Shown: piece after piece, positions 55,020 to 64,000 of the stretch
Layout of the letters: every line of letters starts with the position of its first letter
Position numbering within the stretch: position 1 is the first letter of the stretch
Assembly: GCF_004337985.1 (NCBI RefSeq)
Contig: NW_021940921.1
Location: forward strand, 1,610,118-1,674,117
Direction of reading: 5' to 3'
Length of the DNA: 64,000 bases
Source: Pyricularia pennisetigena
Lineage: Eukaryota; Ascomycota; Sordariomycetes; Magnaporthales; Pyriculariaceae
Position numbers and translations under genes: made by a program
The notes under the pieces: generated by a model
Seen by the model: the letters and a program-made list of their open reading frames with translations, nothing else
Database searches by the model: none
What the model was told of the DNA's origin: nothing

Positions 55020-56881
55020 ACGTTGGGTACCGCTTTTCCGGCACCCCCCCTTTTCCGGCACCTAAAAATAACAACACCTGTATTTTTACCCTCCAACTTA
55101 CATTATAAATATCTCGACGAATTGTTCACTTTTACTTTTCATTTTTTATGTTTCTTTTCCCAAGTTTGCAATGAAGCAATATACTGAAAGCCAGCTTGCT
55201 TCCGCCATTAATGATGTTAACAATGGCCAACCTATCGCAAAAGCCTCCCGAAAATGGGGTATTCCCAGGTCTACACTTCAAGGTCGACTCAAAGGATCCC
55301 GATCTCATAAAAACGCAAAGCATCCTTTTCAAAAACTATCATCGGAGCAAGAAAAGCATTTAGCCGACTGGGTGCTTGCTCAGGCCGCTTTAGGCCTACC
55401 GCCAACGCATCAAGAGTTACGCTTTTTTGCGGAACGAATCCTTCAGGCCTCTGGAGAAACAGAACGCCTTGGAAAACGCTGGATTACCCGTTTTTAGCTA
55501 GGTATCCAGTCCTCAAAACCCAAAGAGCTCGTCGGATAGAAAACGCCCGGGTTAATGGTGCTTCGACGGAGGTAATTATATCCTGGTGGCTTTATATTAC
55601 AAACCCGGTTATTAACGCTATTAAACCGGAAAATCGTTGGAATATGGACGAAACCGGTATAATGGAAGGCAAAGGATCTAATGGCCTGGTATTAGGGCTT
55701 AACGGGATCCGGCCATTACAACGAAAAGAGCCCGGAACGCGGGGTTGGACGACTATAATCGAATGTGTATCGGCTACGGGCGTTGCCCTCCCCCTCCTCT
55801 TGTTATATTTAGAGGTAAAAGCGTGCAACAACAATGGTTTCCAGCGGATTTGGATCCTTTCGATACTTGGCAGTTTCATGCAACTGAAAACGGCTGGACA
55901 AATAACGAAACGGCTATCGAATGGCTAAAAAAAGTGTTTATTCCGCATACTTTACCCAACGCCCCTGAAAAGCAGTTACTAATTCTTGACGGCCATGGAT
56001 CACACGTTACGGACGAGTTTATGCTTCTTTGCCTTCAATACAACATTCAACTTCTCTATTTACCTCATCATTCGTCGCATGTTCTTCAACCATTGGATTT
56101 ATCCGTTTTTGGGCCGTTGAAAGAAGCTTATCGACGTCAACTTGGATTTGTTAGCCAGTTTTGCAATTCATCAGTCATTGGAAAAAGAAACTTTTTGCTT
56201 TGTTATCGAAAAGCTCGATTGAAAGCATTTACAGCAAAAGTTATTCAATCCGGATGGCGTACTTCGGGGTTATGGCCAGTTAATTTAGCTAAACCGCTTT
56301 AAGTCCTTTTTTACTGGAAAATAGCAACGCAAACGTCGATAACGCCGAAAATAACGGTTTATTTGAAAAGAAAACACCGGAAAAAACAAGCCAAAAAATA
56401 AATAGCCAGTCTTTAATTATCTGGAAAACACCTGTTAGGACCCGAGATATTCGACTTCAACTGCAAAAATTTTCCCAGTCCAACAAAAGCAACGCCACTT
56501 CACGGCTTCTGTTTGCAAAAGTTCAAAAAAGCTTCGAAGCCAAAGATACCCTTTTGGCTGACGCCCAACAAAGAATCAGCTTGCTGGAAGCACAGTTGGA
56601 GGTAACACGGCCGGCGAAAAGGAAGAGGGTGGTTCCGGATCCAAACGAGCTTTTGGTTAGCAAACAGAACGTTGTTGAATTGCAGGAAAATGATATAGAA
56701 GTTTTGGAAGCTTTAGGTGATGGAGAAGAGGTTAATAAACCGGAAATGCCTGAGAACGATTGTATTTTTGTGCGTTGATAATTTTATAACTATTTAAATC
56801 GGTTTGTGAAAGACGGCATTTTGTGAAGAAAGCTTTTGGGTGCCGGAAAAGGGGGGGTGCCGGAAAAGCGGTACCCAACGT
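55020..56881 (+). mobile_element. Complete Pot2/Fot-like pogo DNA transposon, frameshifted
   Basis: 1862 bp between TA target duplications (55018-55019 and 56882-56883). Perfect 43-bp terminal inverted repeats (55020-55062 and 56839-56881) start ACGTTGGGTACCGC, and each holds two copies of TTTTCCGGCACC. Size, 43-bp repeats with an internal direct repeat, and TA insertion match what is known for Pot2 of Pyricularia and the Fot family. Its transposase has at least three frameshifts, so it is non-autonomous, but its ends are complete and could still be moved by an active relative. Confidence 0.93.
55171..56778 (+). pseudogene. pogo-like transposase with frameshifts
   Basis: The frame starts MKQYTESQLASAIND, a CENP-B/psq-type helix-turn-helix (KASRKWGIPRSTLQGRL), and then the second DNA-binding helix region (ADWVLAQAALGLPPTHQELR). 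It breaks in a T-run near 55494, again in a CCCTCC run near 55790, and once more near 56300. DDE-superfamily motifs survive across frames: MDETGIMEGKG, LILDGHGSHV, and LQPLDLSVFGPLK, giving a D, D, D triad. GWRTSGLWPVN and a C-terminal heptad plus basic tail (LEAQLEVTRPAKRKR) end it at 56778. Copy-paste comparison with 62898-63514 shows the same protein subfamily. Confidence 0.88.
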
Positions 56882-56949
56882 TAAAATTTGCACATCACCG
56901 CCCAGGGCCTGATTGATGCTCACTTCCAATCACTAGGTGGCTTGCCAGT

Positions 56950-56988
56950 ACAGTTTGGAGCAAATCTATCTTCCGCTTCCAGCACAGT
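56950..56988 (+). repeat. Short piece of the dispersed ~115-bp repeat
   Basis: ACAGTTTGGAGCAAATCTAT then CTTCCGCTTCCAGCACAG matches the 5' 40 bp of the repeat; similarity stops after that. Confidence 0.4.
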
Positions 56989-57399
56989 AGAAGGCGAAAT
57001 GGGCTTCGCCAAATTTCGTAGTTAACATTTTTGGTAGTGGTGGTATGGATTTGTGACTCATGTGGCTTGGCAGATTCCGATTGTACCTGGCAGATACCCA
57101 GAGGCAAGACCAAAAATTGGGAAGCGCCAACACAGGCCTTACTGTGACTCTTTTGGGACCCAAATTCGTCCACAAACCGCCAGACGCCCATTCTACTTTC
57201 CTCCTGCTTGTTCACTTTCTGCTACAGCTACAACTATGGCGCCACAACTGGACGCGGCACAGTGTTTACTGATTCAATATTAATTTTCACAGTGTGAGGA
57301 CGGCTAACGCTATTTGAGTGTACGTGACAAGATGAAAGTAAAGTCCAGATTGGCCCCATAATAGCTGCAAACACTTACTGAGATCCCTTCCGCCAGAGT

Positions 57400-57959
57400 A
57401 TAGCGCCGATGCTACAGAGGAAATTAAAAAAGAATTGAATAAAATTCATCGAGAACTGCCGAAGGCCAAGAAGATCCTTGAAGAAGAACGGCAAGAAATC
57501 CCGCGGCACGAGCTGGCCAGGTTGTTCTTCTGAATTCTTTTCAGGTTGCCTAAGCTCGAAAGAATCGCAGAGAAGTTCCATATGTCTCAAAGGAATATTG
57601 CGGATGCAATAATCACACATCCAATTAACGACGAAGGACGACGACGTGCAGCTTCACCGACAAGTTCGAGCGATGACGAAATGGGGCCGGGGGCGTTTGT
57701 GACACCAAAACGGAGTCCCCGCATGCCTCCCATTAGGAACTTTGACGTGCAAGGCTGGGTGAACAACAATAGCAGGACCATATTGACTTCAGCACAAAGT
57801 CCGAATTTACAATCGAGACAGACGCTTTTGGACGGCATCATTCAAGCAGGTTATGGCGCTCAGGTAGCCAGGAGGCGACTTGATAGTCTTGGCGCTGTTC
57901 GAGGACAACATGCATCTCAGGAAACATCAACCGTGGAAGAAAGGAGCCAGGCGCCGTAA
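57400..57959 (+). pseudogene. Unrecognised coding remnant, helical and charged
   Basis: 57403-57530 reads EEIKKELNKIHRELPKAKK then ILEEERQEIPRHELARL, a charged helix. A 24-bp interval containing TGA separates it from the frame that continues to 57959 (PKLERIAEKFHMSQRNIADAII, a helix-turn-helix-like segment, then Ser/Pro-rich sequence and SLQSRQTLLDGIIQAGYG-type helix). The interval is too short for a normal intron. I do not recognise the family. Confidence 0.35.
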
Positions 57960-58147
57960 GGATTTCTGAGGGGGGCGGAACACAGTCCACAGCCACTAAG
58001 ACCACTGGTCTTGCCCCCAACACCACCGATATTACCAAAAACCTAATTGGGCCCAACTGATTTTCGCCTCCCAAAGCATCAATGCAAAAACAAAATAACA
58101 GAAATAAATTGCATCAAATCGCCGCCATCTGGTCCTTATCATTCTAC

Positions 58148-58450
58148 ATGGACATTGACTCCATCACCCCGGCCCAAGCAAAACGCCAAAGGACAGCGCC
58201 CGGCTATCCTCAGTTTACCAATATCTTCCGATACACCCACAAGCCGGCGCATGAGGTACAGTCCAATCCCTCAGCTCCAACTCCATGTCGTTTTCATTTT
58301 CCTGGACCTTACGACCCAACAAACCAAGCAGATCTAGCTGCAACGACACCTCGGGTCAACACTGAATACGTTTGGATACCAATTGTCGACTCTGTGAATG
58401 GCGGTAAGATTCATCCCACCTTTAACGAGTATTCAATTTTCCAACTCTAA
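58148..58450 (+). CDS. Hypothetical protein fragment
   Basis: 100 codons from the ATG at 58148 (MDIDSITPAQAKRQR, a plausible gene start) to the stop at 58450. Pro/Asn-rich, with aromatic blocks (CRFHFPGPYDP, YVWIPIVDSVNGG) but no known motif. It could continue the remnant at 57400-57959. Confidence 0.3.
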   Translation: MDIDSITPAQAKRQRTAPGYPQFTNIFRYTHKPAHEVQSNPSAPTPCRFHFPGPYDPTNQADLAATTPRVNTEYVWIPIVDSVNGGKIHPTFNEYSIFQL

Positions 58451-58786
58451 AAGCCCGGTCTATCTCGGTGCAATACTATCTCGAAGTCTTGCGCAGGTTA
58501 ATTATGAACAGCCAGAAACGATGTCGACTTTGCTTCCTACCAGGAGCTGCCCGTCCTCGGATCCAAGTCAGGTCCTGATGTAATAAAGCCTGAGCTTCCA
58601 CACGCTCCTGCTGGTAGATCCGCTCTCTTTTCACATTTATCTGGCGGGCGGACTCAATCATCTGCAGTGCGCGACAGAGATAATGGTCAAAGATGATCAT
58701 AATTGGGTACCTGATGATGTATTAGCTTTACGCTTTCTCAACCCGTGAGCAAATCGGTCTGGGGACATTTGGGAAATGGTGGGGTC

Positions 58787-58995
58787 TGTGAGGATCAGGC
58801 CCCCAGACCTACCCTCAGAATCATGACTCGGCTCCACGCCGAGCCAGGGATCGGACAAAGGGTCCATTAACTCCGGATTTAAGCGCGTCTCTCCAGCGCG
58901 TCGTTGATTGTAATTTCTCTCTTCTCTTCAGTTTAGAATTTTCGTTGATAGCGCCTAATACATTAAGGTTCTCCAATGTATGCCTGGCCGTGACA
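58787..58995 (+). repeat. Solo LTR (209 bp)
   Basis: TGTGAGGATC...GGCCGTGACA with a perfect 5-bp duplication GGGTC (58782-58786 and 58996-59000). Same family as 11738-11944, with scattered differences. Confidence 0.92.
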
Positions 58996-59000
58996 GGGTC

Positions 59001-60357
59001 GGCCCTATATTTCAGGCGCACAAACACCAACTGCGCATTTGAACAGTGGCAAACTCGGGGATCGCAGCGTCCTTTTGCTTGACCCGGGGTTTTGGTTCTT
59101 ATCACCACCTTGGCAAAGCTCCATCACTGGTTTTCTTGCGACGTAGTAGCATTTCGACGGATTTTAATGGCACCAAAATCCCACTTTTTCGAATCGTGTT
59201 GCCAACTTTTTTCTTCCTGCCAATTGCGGTAACTCTCGCGGCATCACCGTTCGATTTTTAGCTGTTACATATCACCAACTTCATCACAATCCCGAGGCTC
59301 TGGTTCAAAGTACCAAAAATCGACGTTATTAATGTCGCGACAGTTCAACCTCATCACAGCGACAAAAAAGGTCCAAGGTTGCGGTTCCAGCATTTGCGAC
59401 ACCCTCCTGCCTAATGTTGCTTGCGGTCACAATTTCGTTTAGACCACCTCACCAGCATTTCCTTATTTCGGTCACACACATATGTTAAACTTGGCATCAC
59501 ATCGTCCACACGCCTGGCATATCGGTTGGAAAGGTTGCAATGTGACGCCCTAGTAGGCCGCTAACGGTAAAATCCTGGAAACACTGTCCTGTAGCATTGG
59601 ACGTGGACACATTTAGTGCATTATATCAAAGGTCTAGATAGGATCGTCAAATCCCGGAATCTGCCCTACGGGATGCATTTGCGGCCTGGTTGTCTGAGCC
59701 TTTTTTATTTTATGCTTGTTAACTCCACCTTAACACGGAGCGCCGAAATGCCTGTGCTCACACCGCCTGGAAATGAAAAATCCACTGGGTGGGGTCGTAT
59801 CCTCTCCAAAAAGCATCAACGGCACCGATCCCAGGGACGCAATACCCCCAACTGCGATTGTATGCATCATTGGGAAAACATGCCTCCCAAGGCCCTTTTG
59901 GCGGCCCTTTTGCTGGAAATCTGCCGCCATATATCATGCTTCTTTTGCCCATCGGATCGCCATGGTAAACTTCTTTGAGTAAAATCTTTTTTGACCTCCA
60001 AACTTCACAACTTGTCAATACCATTTAAATTCACCCAAAATTGTGCCAACATTCGGTTTTATGCCGGCACTCAGCTGACATAAAACCCCTTCCCTACGTG
60101 GACGGATTTAATTGGCAACAATCTCGTCGCCCTGCAAAAACTCCGCGCTGGGGCCTGGTGCCAAATTATGAACATCCACGCTAGTGCAGGCCACGCAGGC
60201 TTTGACAACCACAATGGCAGCAATCGCTACGCAGACGTGCCACACACTCAAGCCACATCAACGCGACATTGCAACCCAAAACCCGACACACTTCTGGGCG
60301 TGCAGGCGCGGAACCACCAACACCGCTTTCGTGTAGGACATCCGCAGCTGCATCCGC
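59001..60357. other. Stretch without a supportable gene
   Basis: Many overlapping short frames on both strands, none family-like. The right part may hold the N-terminal exon of the HTH gene that follows. Confidence 0.35.
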
Positions 60358-61110
60358 TTGATACCGGGTTGTTCTGGCGTCGGGTGGCAGAAAACCCCAC
60401 TTTCCCATCGAATCCGAGCAACCAAATCGCGCCAATTGCAGCCACGCCAATTGATATCAAACGAATTGAGGCGAAAGATTTATTTTTTCCATCGCAAAAA
60501 CAAAGGTTTAAATCAAGCCAAAATAGGAGCTCATTTCAATAAGGACCGAAGGTAGGTACTCGCAAACATTTTATTTACCATCCAGCATCTGAACACTGTT
60601 CAAACTTGAACAACTCCTGTTATGTATATGCTATGTAATTAAATTACTGACGGAAAACTTCATTTTAGCACAATTTCCAAAATCTTATCCAACAAAAGAA
60701 ATTTCCTAACGCCAGATGAAATTTGTGTGGTTAACATGGAGGACAAGCTAATTGTCTGGACTCCACAATATCCGTCTTCTTCTATTGATCAGATCCGGGA
60801 ACAAGTCGGACGTCTTTGCCAAAACACCCCAGAAATCTCGGTTCAACTTGCAAAACAACTCCAGTCCGCGACCTCGTTGAAAATCTTTCAACAAGAGCAT
60901 CACTTTGGCGTCCTTTGTTTCCAGCCCTCCGAACCCTCTATCTTGCACTGCAACACATCGCCAGCGTCGCCGGAAAAATGTTTACTGGGGTCTCCGTTTG
61001 CTGTGCCTCAAAAAGGCAATGAGATTAACGGGAGCAACTGCTTTTCCGATTTTGCTTCTGAAAATGGTTCGTTTAAAAACGCAAACATCTCAATATCTGT
61101 GCGCTGCTAA
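60358..61110 (+). CDS. CENP-B/Tc5-type HTH protein, partial
   Basis: Two segments: up to 60551, and 60669-61110, separated by a 117-nt intron (GTAGGT donor, TTACTGACG branch, TTTTAG acceptor). The junction yields LRRKIYFFHRKNKGL, QAKIGAHFNKDRSTISKIL and SNKRNFLTPDE, which is the N-terminal HTH of CENP-B-like and pogo/Tc5 transposases (two helices, turn, 'STISKIL' recognition helix). The following 110 residues are not the usual second HTH or DDE domain. The 5' end is uncertain because no good ATG precedes the HTH in frame. Either a truncated transposase or a host gene derived from one. Confidence 0.5.
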
Positions 61111-61551
61111 CTTTGGCAACCAGCTTTGCCGTTCATAAATACCCAACAAACACCGCATCGCTAATATCCTCACCTGCTCCTTCCGACGGCGAGTTTATGT
61201 ACATCCAACAAAACTCATAGCCAATCGAAATTTGTAACAGTCAAGGGGGGAAGACCATACGCCGGCCTTTTACCAGAGCAGCAACCAGCCTTGTGGGGAC
61301 AAAGGACTGAGGTCCGAATTCTGTCAGGTACCGGCAGCAGCTTCATCAGCCCTGGAGCTTCCGCCCATCAAATCTTTTTCCGTACCGCCTACGTTATTAC
61401 AGATTTGCGACAACGATTACACCACACTTCAGTCAGCAGACCTTGTTTTTAATAGTGCCGATTGTGGTGAACCGGCAAAGGAGGACGCAAAATGTTGGAA
61501 TAACAAGACAATATCTGCGCCGAATCTCGACACGCAAAATTTCCTTTTTTG
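61111..61551. other. Stretch without a supportable gene
   Basis: I see nothing beyond chance frames. Confidence 0.4.
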
Positions 61552-61765
61552 GATGCGCCCCTGAATCTGCACTGAGCCGTCCTGAACTGGCCTGAATCTA
61601 CCCTGAACTGCACTGAATTGCACTGAGCCGCCCTGAACTGGCCTGAGTCTACCCTGAACTGCACTGAATTGCACTGAGCCGCCCTGATTTACCCTGAGCC
61701 GCATTAAATTGGCCTGAGTCTGAACTAAACTACACTGAACTGCACTGAGCCGCACTGAACTGTTA
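61552..61765. repeat. Tandem repeat of a ~10-bp unit with 51-bp higher-order period
   Basis: Basic unit CACTGAACTG and variants (CCCTGAACTG, GCCTGAATCT, CACTGAGCCG, CACTGAATTG). Around 61576-61680 two 51-bp blocks repeat almost exactly; the copies on the right are more degenerate. No coding role is apparent. Confidence 0.85.
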
Positions 61766-62610
61766 TTGTCCTACTTTGAGTCATCAGCCCTGTGCCACAT
61801 TTTGTGGTGGTCCATTTTCGGAATTCCTGAACATTTTTTTCAGCGTACAGTGATGCAAAGCAACAAAACTGAGACGAAAAGGCAGATTACTGGGTTAAAA
61901 CTGTTACACCTCAACATCATTCCTCATTCACGCTTGCGATGTGCTTTAGATCGTAATCACGGAATTTTGACCGTGAACCTTTTGGTTTTAATTGTACACC
62001 GACCTAGGTAGTGACAGGATACGCCACTGATCAAAAGTTTTAATTTGTCGCCCAGGTCGTTTTTTAGCAACATATTGTAAATTTCCCTTTTGAATTTCTT
62101 TTGCTCTATAATTCTAGGCTGCCATTGTCAAATGACTGAAGGGTGAGTGTTACCTGAGCTTCTGGCGCAGTCGCCAAGTCCCATTTTTGGGCCTTCGGTT
62201 AAAGTTGCCCAACCAAAAACGGGCATGTCCAGAAACTGGGTAGGGCTTGGCCCAATTTCGGCCTTTCCGTGTTCCAAGTTCATTTCTTTGGAATCCTAGT
62301 TTTAGACCTTCCAATATTCCAGGTATCCCAATATTTGACGATTTTGTCGACAAAAGTCCAAGTTAACAGCAAACGGTTTTTGGGCTTGTGGGGTCCAGTA
62401 GTAGGTTCCAATTTCAATTGCCTGGCCACCTTTTCGCCCCAATTTCAAATTTTATATACTTCATAACTTGCCTAATGTCGCCTGTCCTAATTTCTTCTCA
62501 ATATCGCCATGAACCAATCCGAAGGCCAGAATGGGTTCTAATGATTGATTCTTTGCTTACTCGGATTTCCGCTAAACGGCAGCGGGCAAAAAGCCCGAAA
62601 ACACCCCTAG
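61766..62610. other. Gene-free stretch
   Basis: No coding frame or repeat recognised. Confidence 0.4.
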
Positions 62611-62744
62611 TGTTATGACCGGGACGGTACCAGGGAGAGAAGGTAGAATTCTGCCGACATAACCCAGGACTCTATAAGGATGTAATCGGGTAACCATACG
62701 TGATTGCCAAGGTATAATATCGAGTAATCTCTTGAAATTAGGAC
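62611..62744 (+). repeat. 5' fragment of a TGTTACGA-family LTR
   Basis: TGTTATGACCGGGACGGTAC, then CCAGGGAG, CCAGGACT.TATAAGGA and ACGTGATTGCC follow the first 130 bp of the LTR at 50560. It is cut on the right by the pogo element that begins at 62747. Confidence 0.65.
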
Positions 62745-62746
62745 TA

Positions 62747-63514
62747 ACGTTGGGCCCCACATCTCCGACCCCCCTAAAGTCCGGCCCCTAAAAATATCTA
62801 CTCAGCCACGTCAACCCTTTGTTTTATTTTATAAATATCTAGACGAGTTTTTCACTTTAGAACTTGATTTTTGAAGATTCTTGCTCCAAACTTTCCAATG
62901 AAACAGTACACTGAAAATCAGCTTCTTGCTGCCATTTCTGACATAAGAAATGGCAAATCAGTTCACAAAACCTCGCAAAAATGGGGTATTCCTCGGAGTA
63001 CCCTTCACGATCGTTTAAAGGGGGCCCAGTCAATTCAACAAGCGAAAAGATTTTGTCAAAGGCTTTCACAGGAGCAGGAGACCTATTTGGCAGATTGGGT
63101 ACTTGCGCAGGCCGCGTTAGGCCTTCCGCCAACGCATCAAGAACTACGCTATTTTGCGGAACGAATTCTTCAGGCCGCCGGAGAAAGAAAAAGCCTTGGG
63201 AAACATTGGGTTAGCCGTTTTATAGCCCGATATCCAATTCTGAAAACCCAAAGGCCCCGGCGAATAGAAAATGCCCGGGTTAATGGGGCTACAACCGAGG
63301 TAATTAAATCTTGGTGGTCCTATTTGAAAAATCCCGTTATCGATACTATAAAACCGGCCAACCGTTGGAATATGGACGAAACAGGTATAATGGAAGGCAA
63401 AGGATCTAATGGCCTGGTGTTAGGGCGTAATAAAATCCGGCCATTACAGCGAAAAGAGCCTGGAACGCGGGGTTGGACGAGCATAATCGAATGTGTATCA
63501 GCTACGGGGGCTGT
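62747..63514 (+). mobile_element. pogo (Fot-like) transposon, 5' part, interrupted by a retrotransposon
   Basis: Follows a TA (62745-62746) and starts ACGTTGGGCCCC, sharing the first 8 bp and the general layout of the 55020 element but with a different inverted repeat (TCCGACCCCCC and TCCGGCCCC). The transposase ATG at 62898 opens 205 codons without any break: HTH (KTSQKWGIPRSTLHDRL), WVLAQAALGLPPTHQELR, and the first catalytic Asp in MDETGIMEGKG. At 63515 the chromovirus LTR interrupts it. The remainder lies beyond the window. Confidence 0.88.
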
Positions 63515-63707
63515 TGTCACGGCCAGGGTAAGCATAGCACGGAAGCTAGTCTATTGGCGCCTATCGACGAAGATTCTACTCTGAGGAGAGGAAAGGAAAC
63601 AAACAAAGTTCTGAGCTTGACGCGACGTCGATAAAGGTATCACCCTGGTGGGTCGTTGGTCCAGGGTCAGGGTTAGGGTCTGGTGATCTCATGGTCCAAA
63701 TGTCACA
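63515..63707 (-). repeat. 3' LTR of the second chromovirus copy
   Basis: Plus-strand TGTCACGGCC...CCAAATGTCACA, 193 bp. Matches the 3' LTR of the full element but not its 5' LTR at the 11 variable sites. Confidence 0.92.
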
Positions 63708-64000
63708 CTACCCCCTTCCAAACCTCGTATGTCGACGCAGGAGATCATGCGAGGCTCTTGTCAAGTTAACCATGTCGTCGCTTTTTCCTTTTACCGTTTA
63801 ACTCTCCATGCTCCGCCACGTTATCCTCCTGATTCGGTTCGTCCAACTTATCCTCGGCAGCGGCTTTTATCCAGATTGCCAATCGCTTCGGCGGTCCTGC
63901 GGCATCTTTGTACTTCTTGTGGAAGTCGTCAAGGGCTGTCGCTGAATTCTTGAAATTTTCAGCCGGGTACCACGTGTCGTCTGGATCACATCCTTGCCAT
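63515..64000 (-). mobile_element. Second chromovirus copy, reverse strand, runs off the window
   Basis: 63515-63707 is an LTR identical by eye to 27546-27738 in reverse complement. 63708-64000 is the reverse complement of 27253-27545, including the polypurine tract and the last part of the Pol chromodomain region, with one base difference that I can find. So this copy is very young. It is inserted in the pogo transposase gene; the 5-bp flank is GCTGT, and the other end is outside the window. Confidence 0.93.

Noticed and set aside
1..64000. Starship captain (DUF3435 tyrosine recombinase)
   Set aside because: No open or broken frame showed a recognisable tyrosine recombinase core; the Starship idea rests only on cargo-type genes.
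1..64000. CRISPR arrays, rRNA, tRNA genes
   Set aside because: No spaced direct repeats of CRISPR type, and no rRNA or convincing cloverleaf/A-B box sequence was noticed by eye; a tRNA scan would be needed to exclude tRNAs fully.

Overview
The window is genomic DNA from a filamentous ascomycete (Pezizomycotina, probably a Sordariomycete). Evidence: genes carry short GT-AG introns (53-117 nt), many with a CTAAC or CTGAC branch site; the gene families (HET-type, fungal NLR, DUF3723, PD-(D/E)XK-like, 14-TM MFS, arylamine N-acetyltransferase, bZIP/C2H2 factor) are typical of these fungi; and the transposons are of fungal type (Tad1-like LINE, chromodomain Ty3/gypsy, Pot2/Fot-like pogo). The species cannot be fixed from the sequence. 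It is an accessory, repeat-rich and gene-poor region where most genes are broken.

Layout. 1-6.4 kb: graveyard of gene fragments (pogo transposase tail, HET-type fragment, PD-(D/E)XK-like pseudogene, an unrecognised pseudogene, a small C2H2 gene). 7.7-14.1 kb: GC-rich, decayed Tad1-like LINE carrying two solo LTRs, each with a perfect 5-bp target duplication. 16.0-17.9 kb: an intact four-exon MFS transporter. 19-21.3 kb: chitinase tail and LTR fragments. 21.9-27.7 kb: a coding-intact chromovirus with gag and pol joined by a GGGAAAA slippery site and a self-complementary primer site. 28.5-33.2 kb: coiled-coil gene, MADS-like gene, broken N-acetyltransferase, second coiled-coil gene. 36.1-36.6 kb: a foldback MITE with 9-bp target duplication. 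38.1-41.8 kb: an intact DUF3723 gene facing an NLR remnant. 44.6-48.9 kb: NLR-type hydrolase fragment and an intact three-exon bZIP/C2H2 factor. 50.5-59 kb: solo LTRs, a nucleoside-phosphorylase remnant, a small Cys-rich gene and a complete but frameshifted Pot2-like element. 59-64 kb: a CENP-B-type HTH gene, a 10-bp-unit tandem repeat, and a second pogo element interrupted by a second, reverse-strand copy of the chromovirus.

How it fits together. Intron phases close exactly in the genes I call intact (MFS 560 aa, coiled-coil 183 aa, DUF3723 658 aa, bZIP/C2H2 703 aa, MADS-like 219 aa). Two observations stand out. First, the MFS transporter and the N-acetyltransferase, 14 kb apart, share a homologous block of about 160 bp that begins exactly 44 bp upstream of each start codon, suggesting a formerly co-regulated detoxification pair. 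Second, DUF3723 next to NLR remnants is the cargo signature of Starship giant transposons, although no captain recombinase is visible here.
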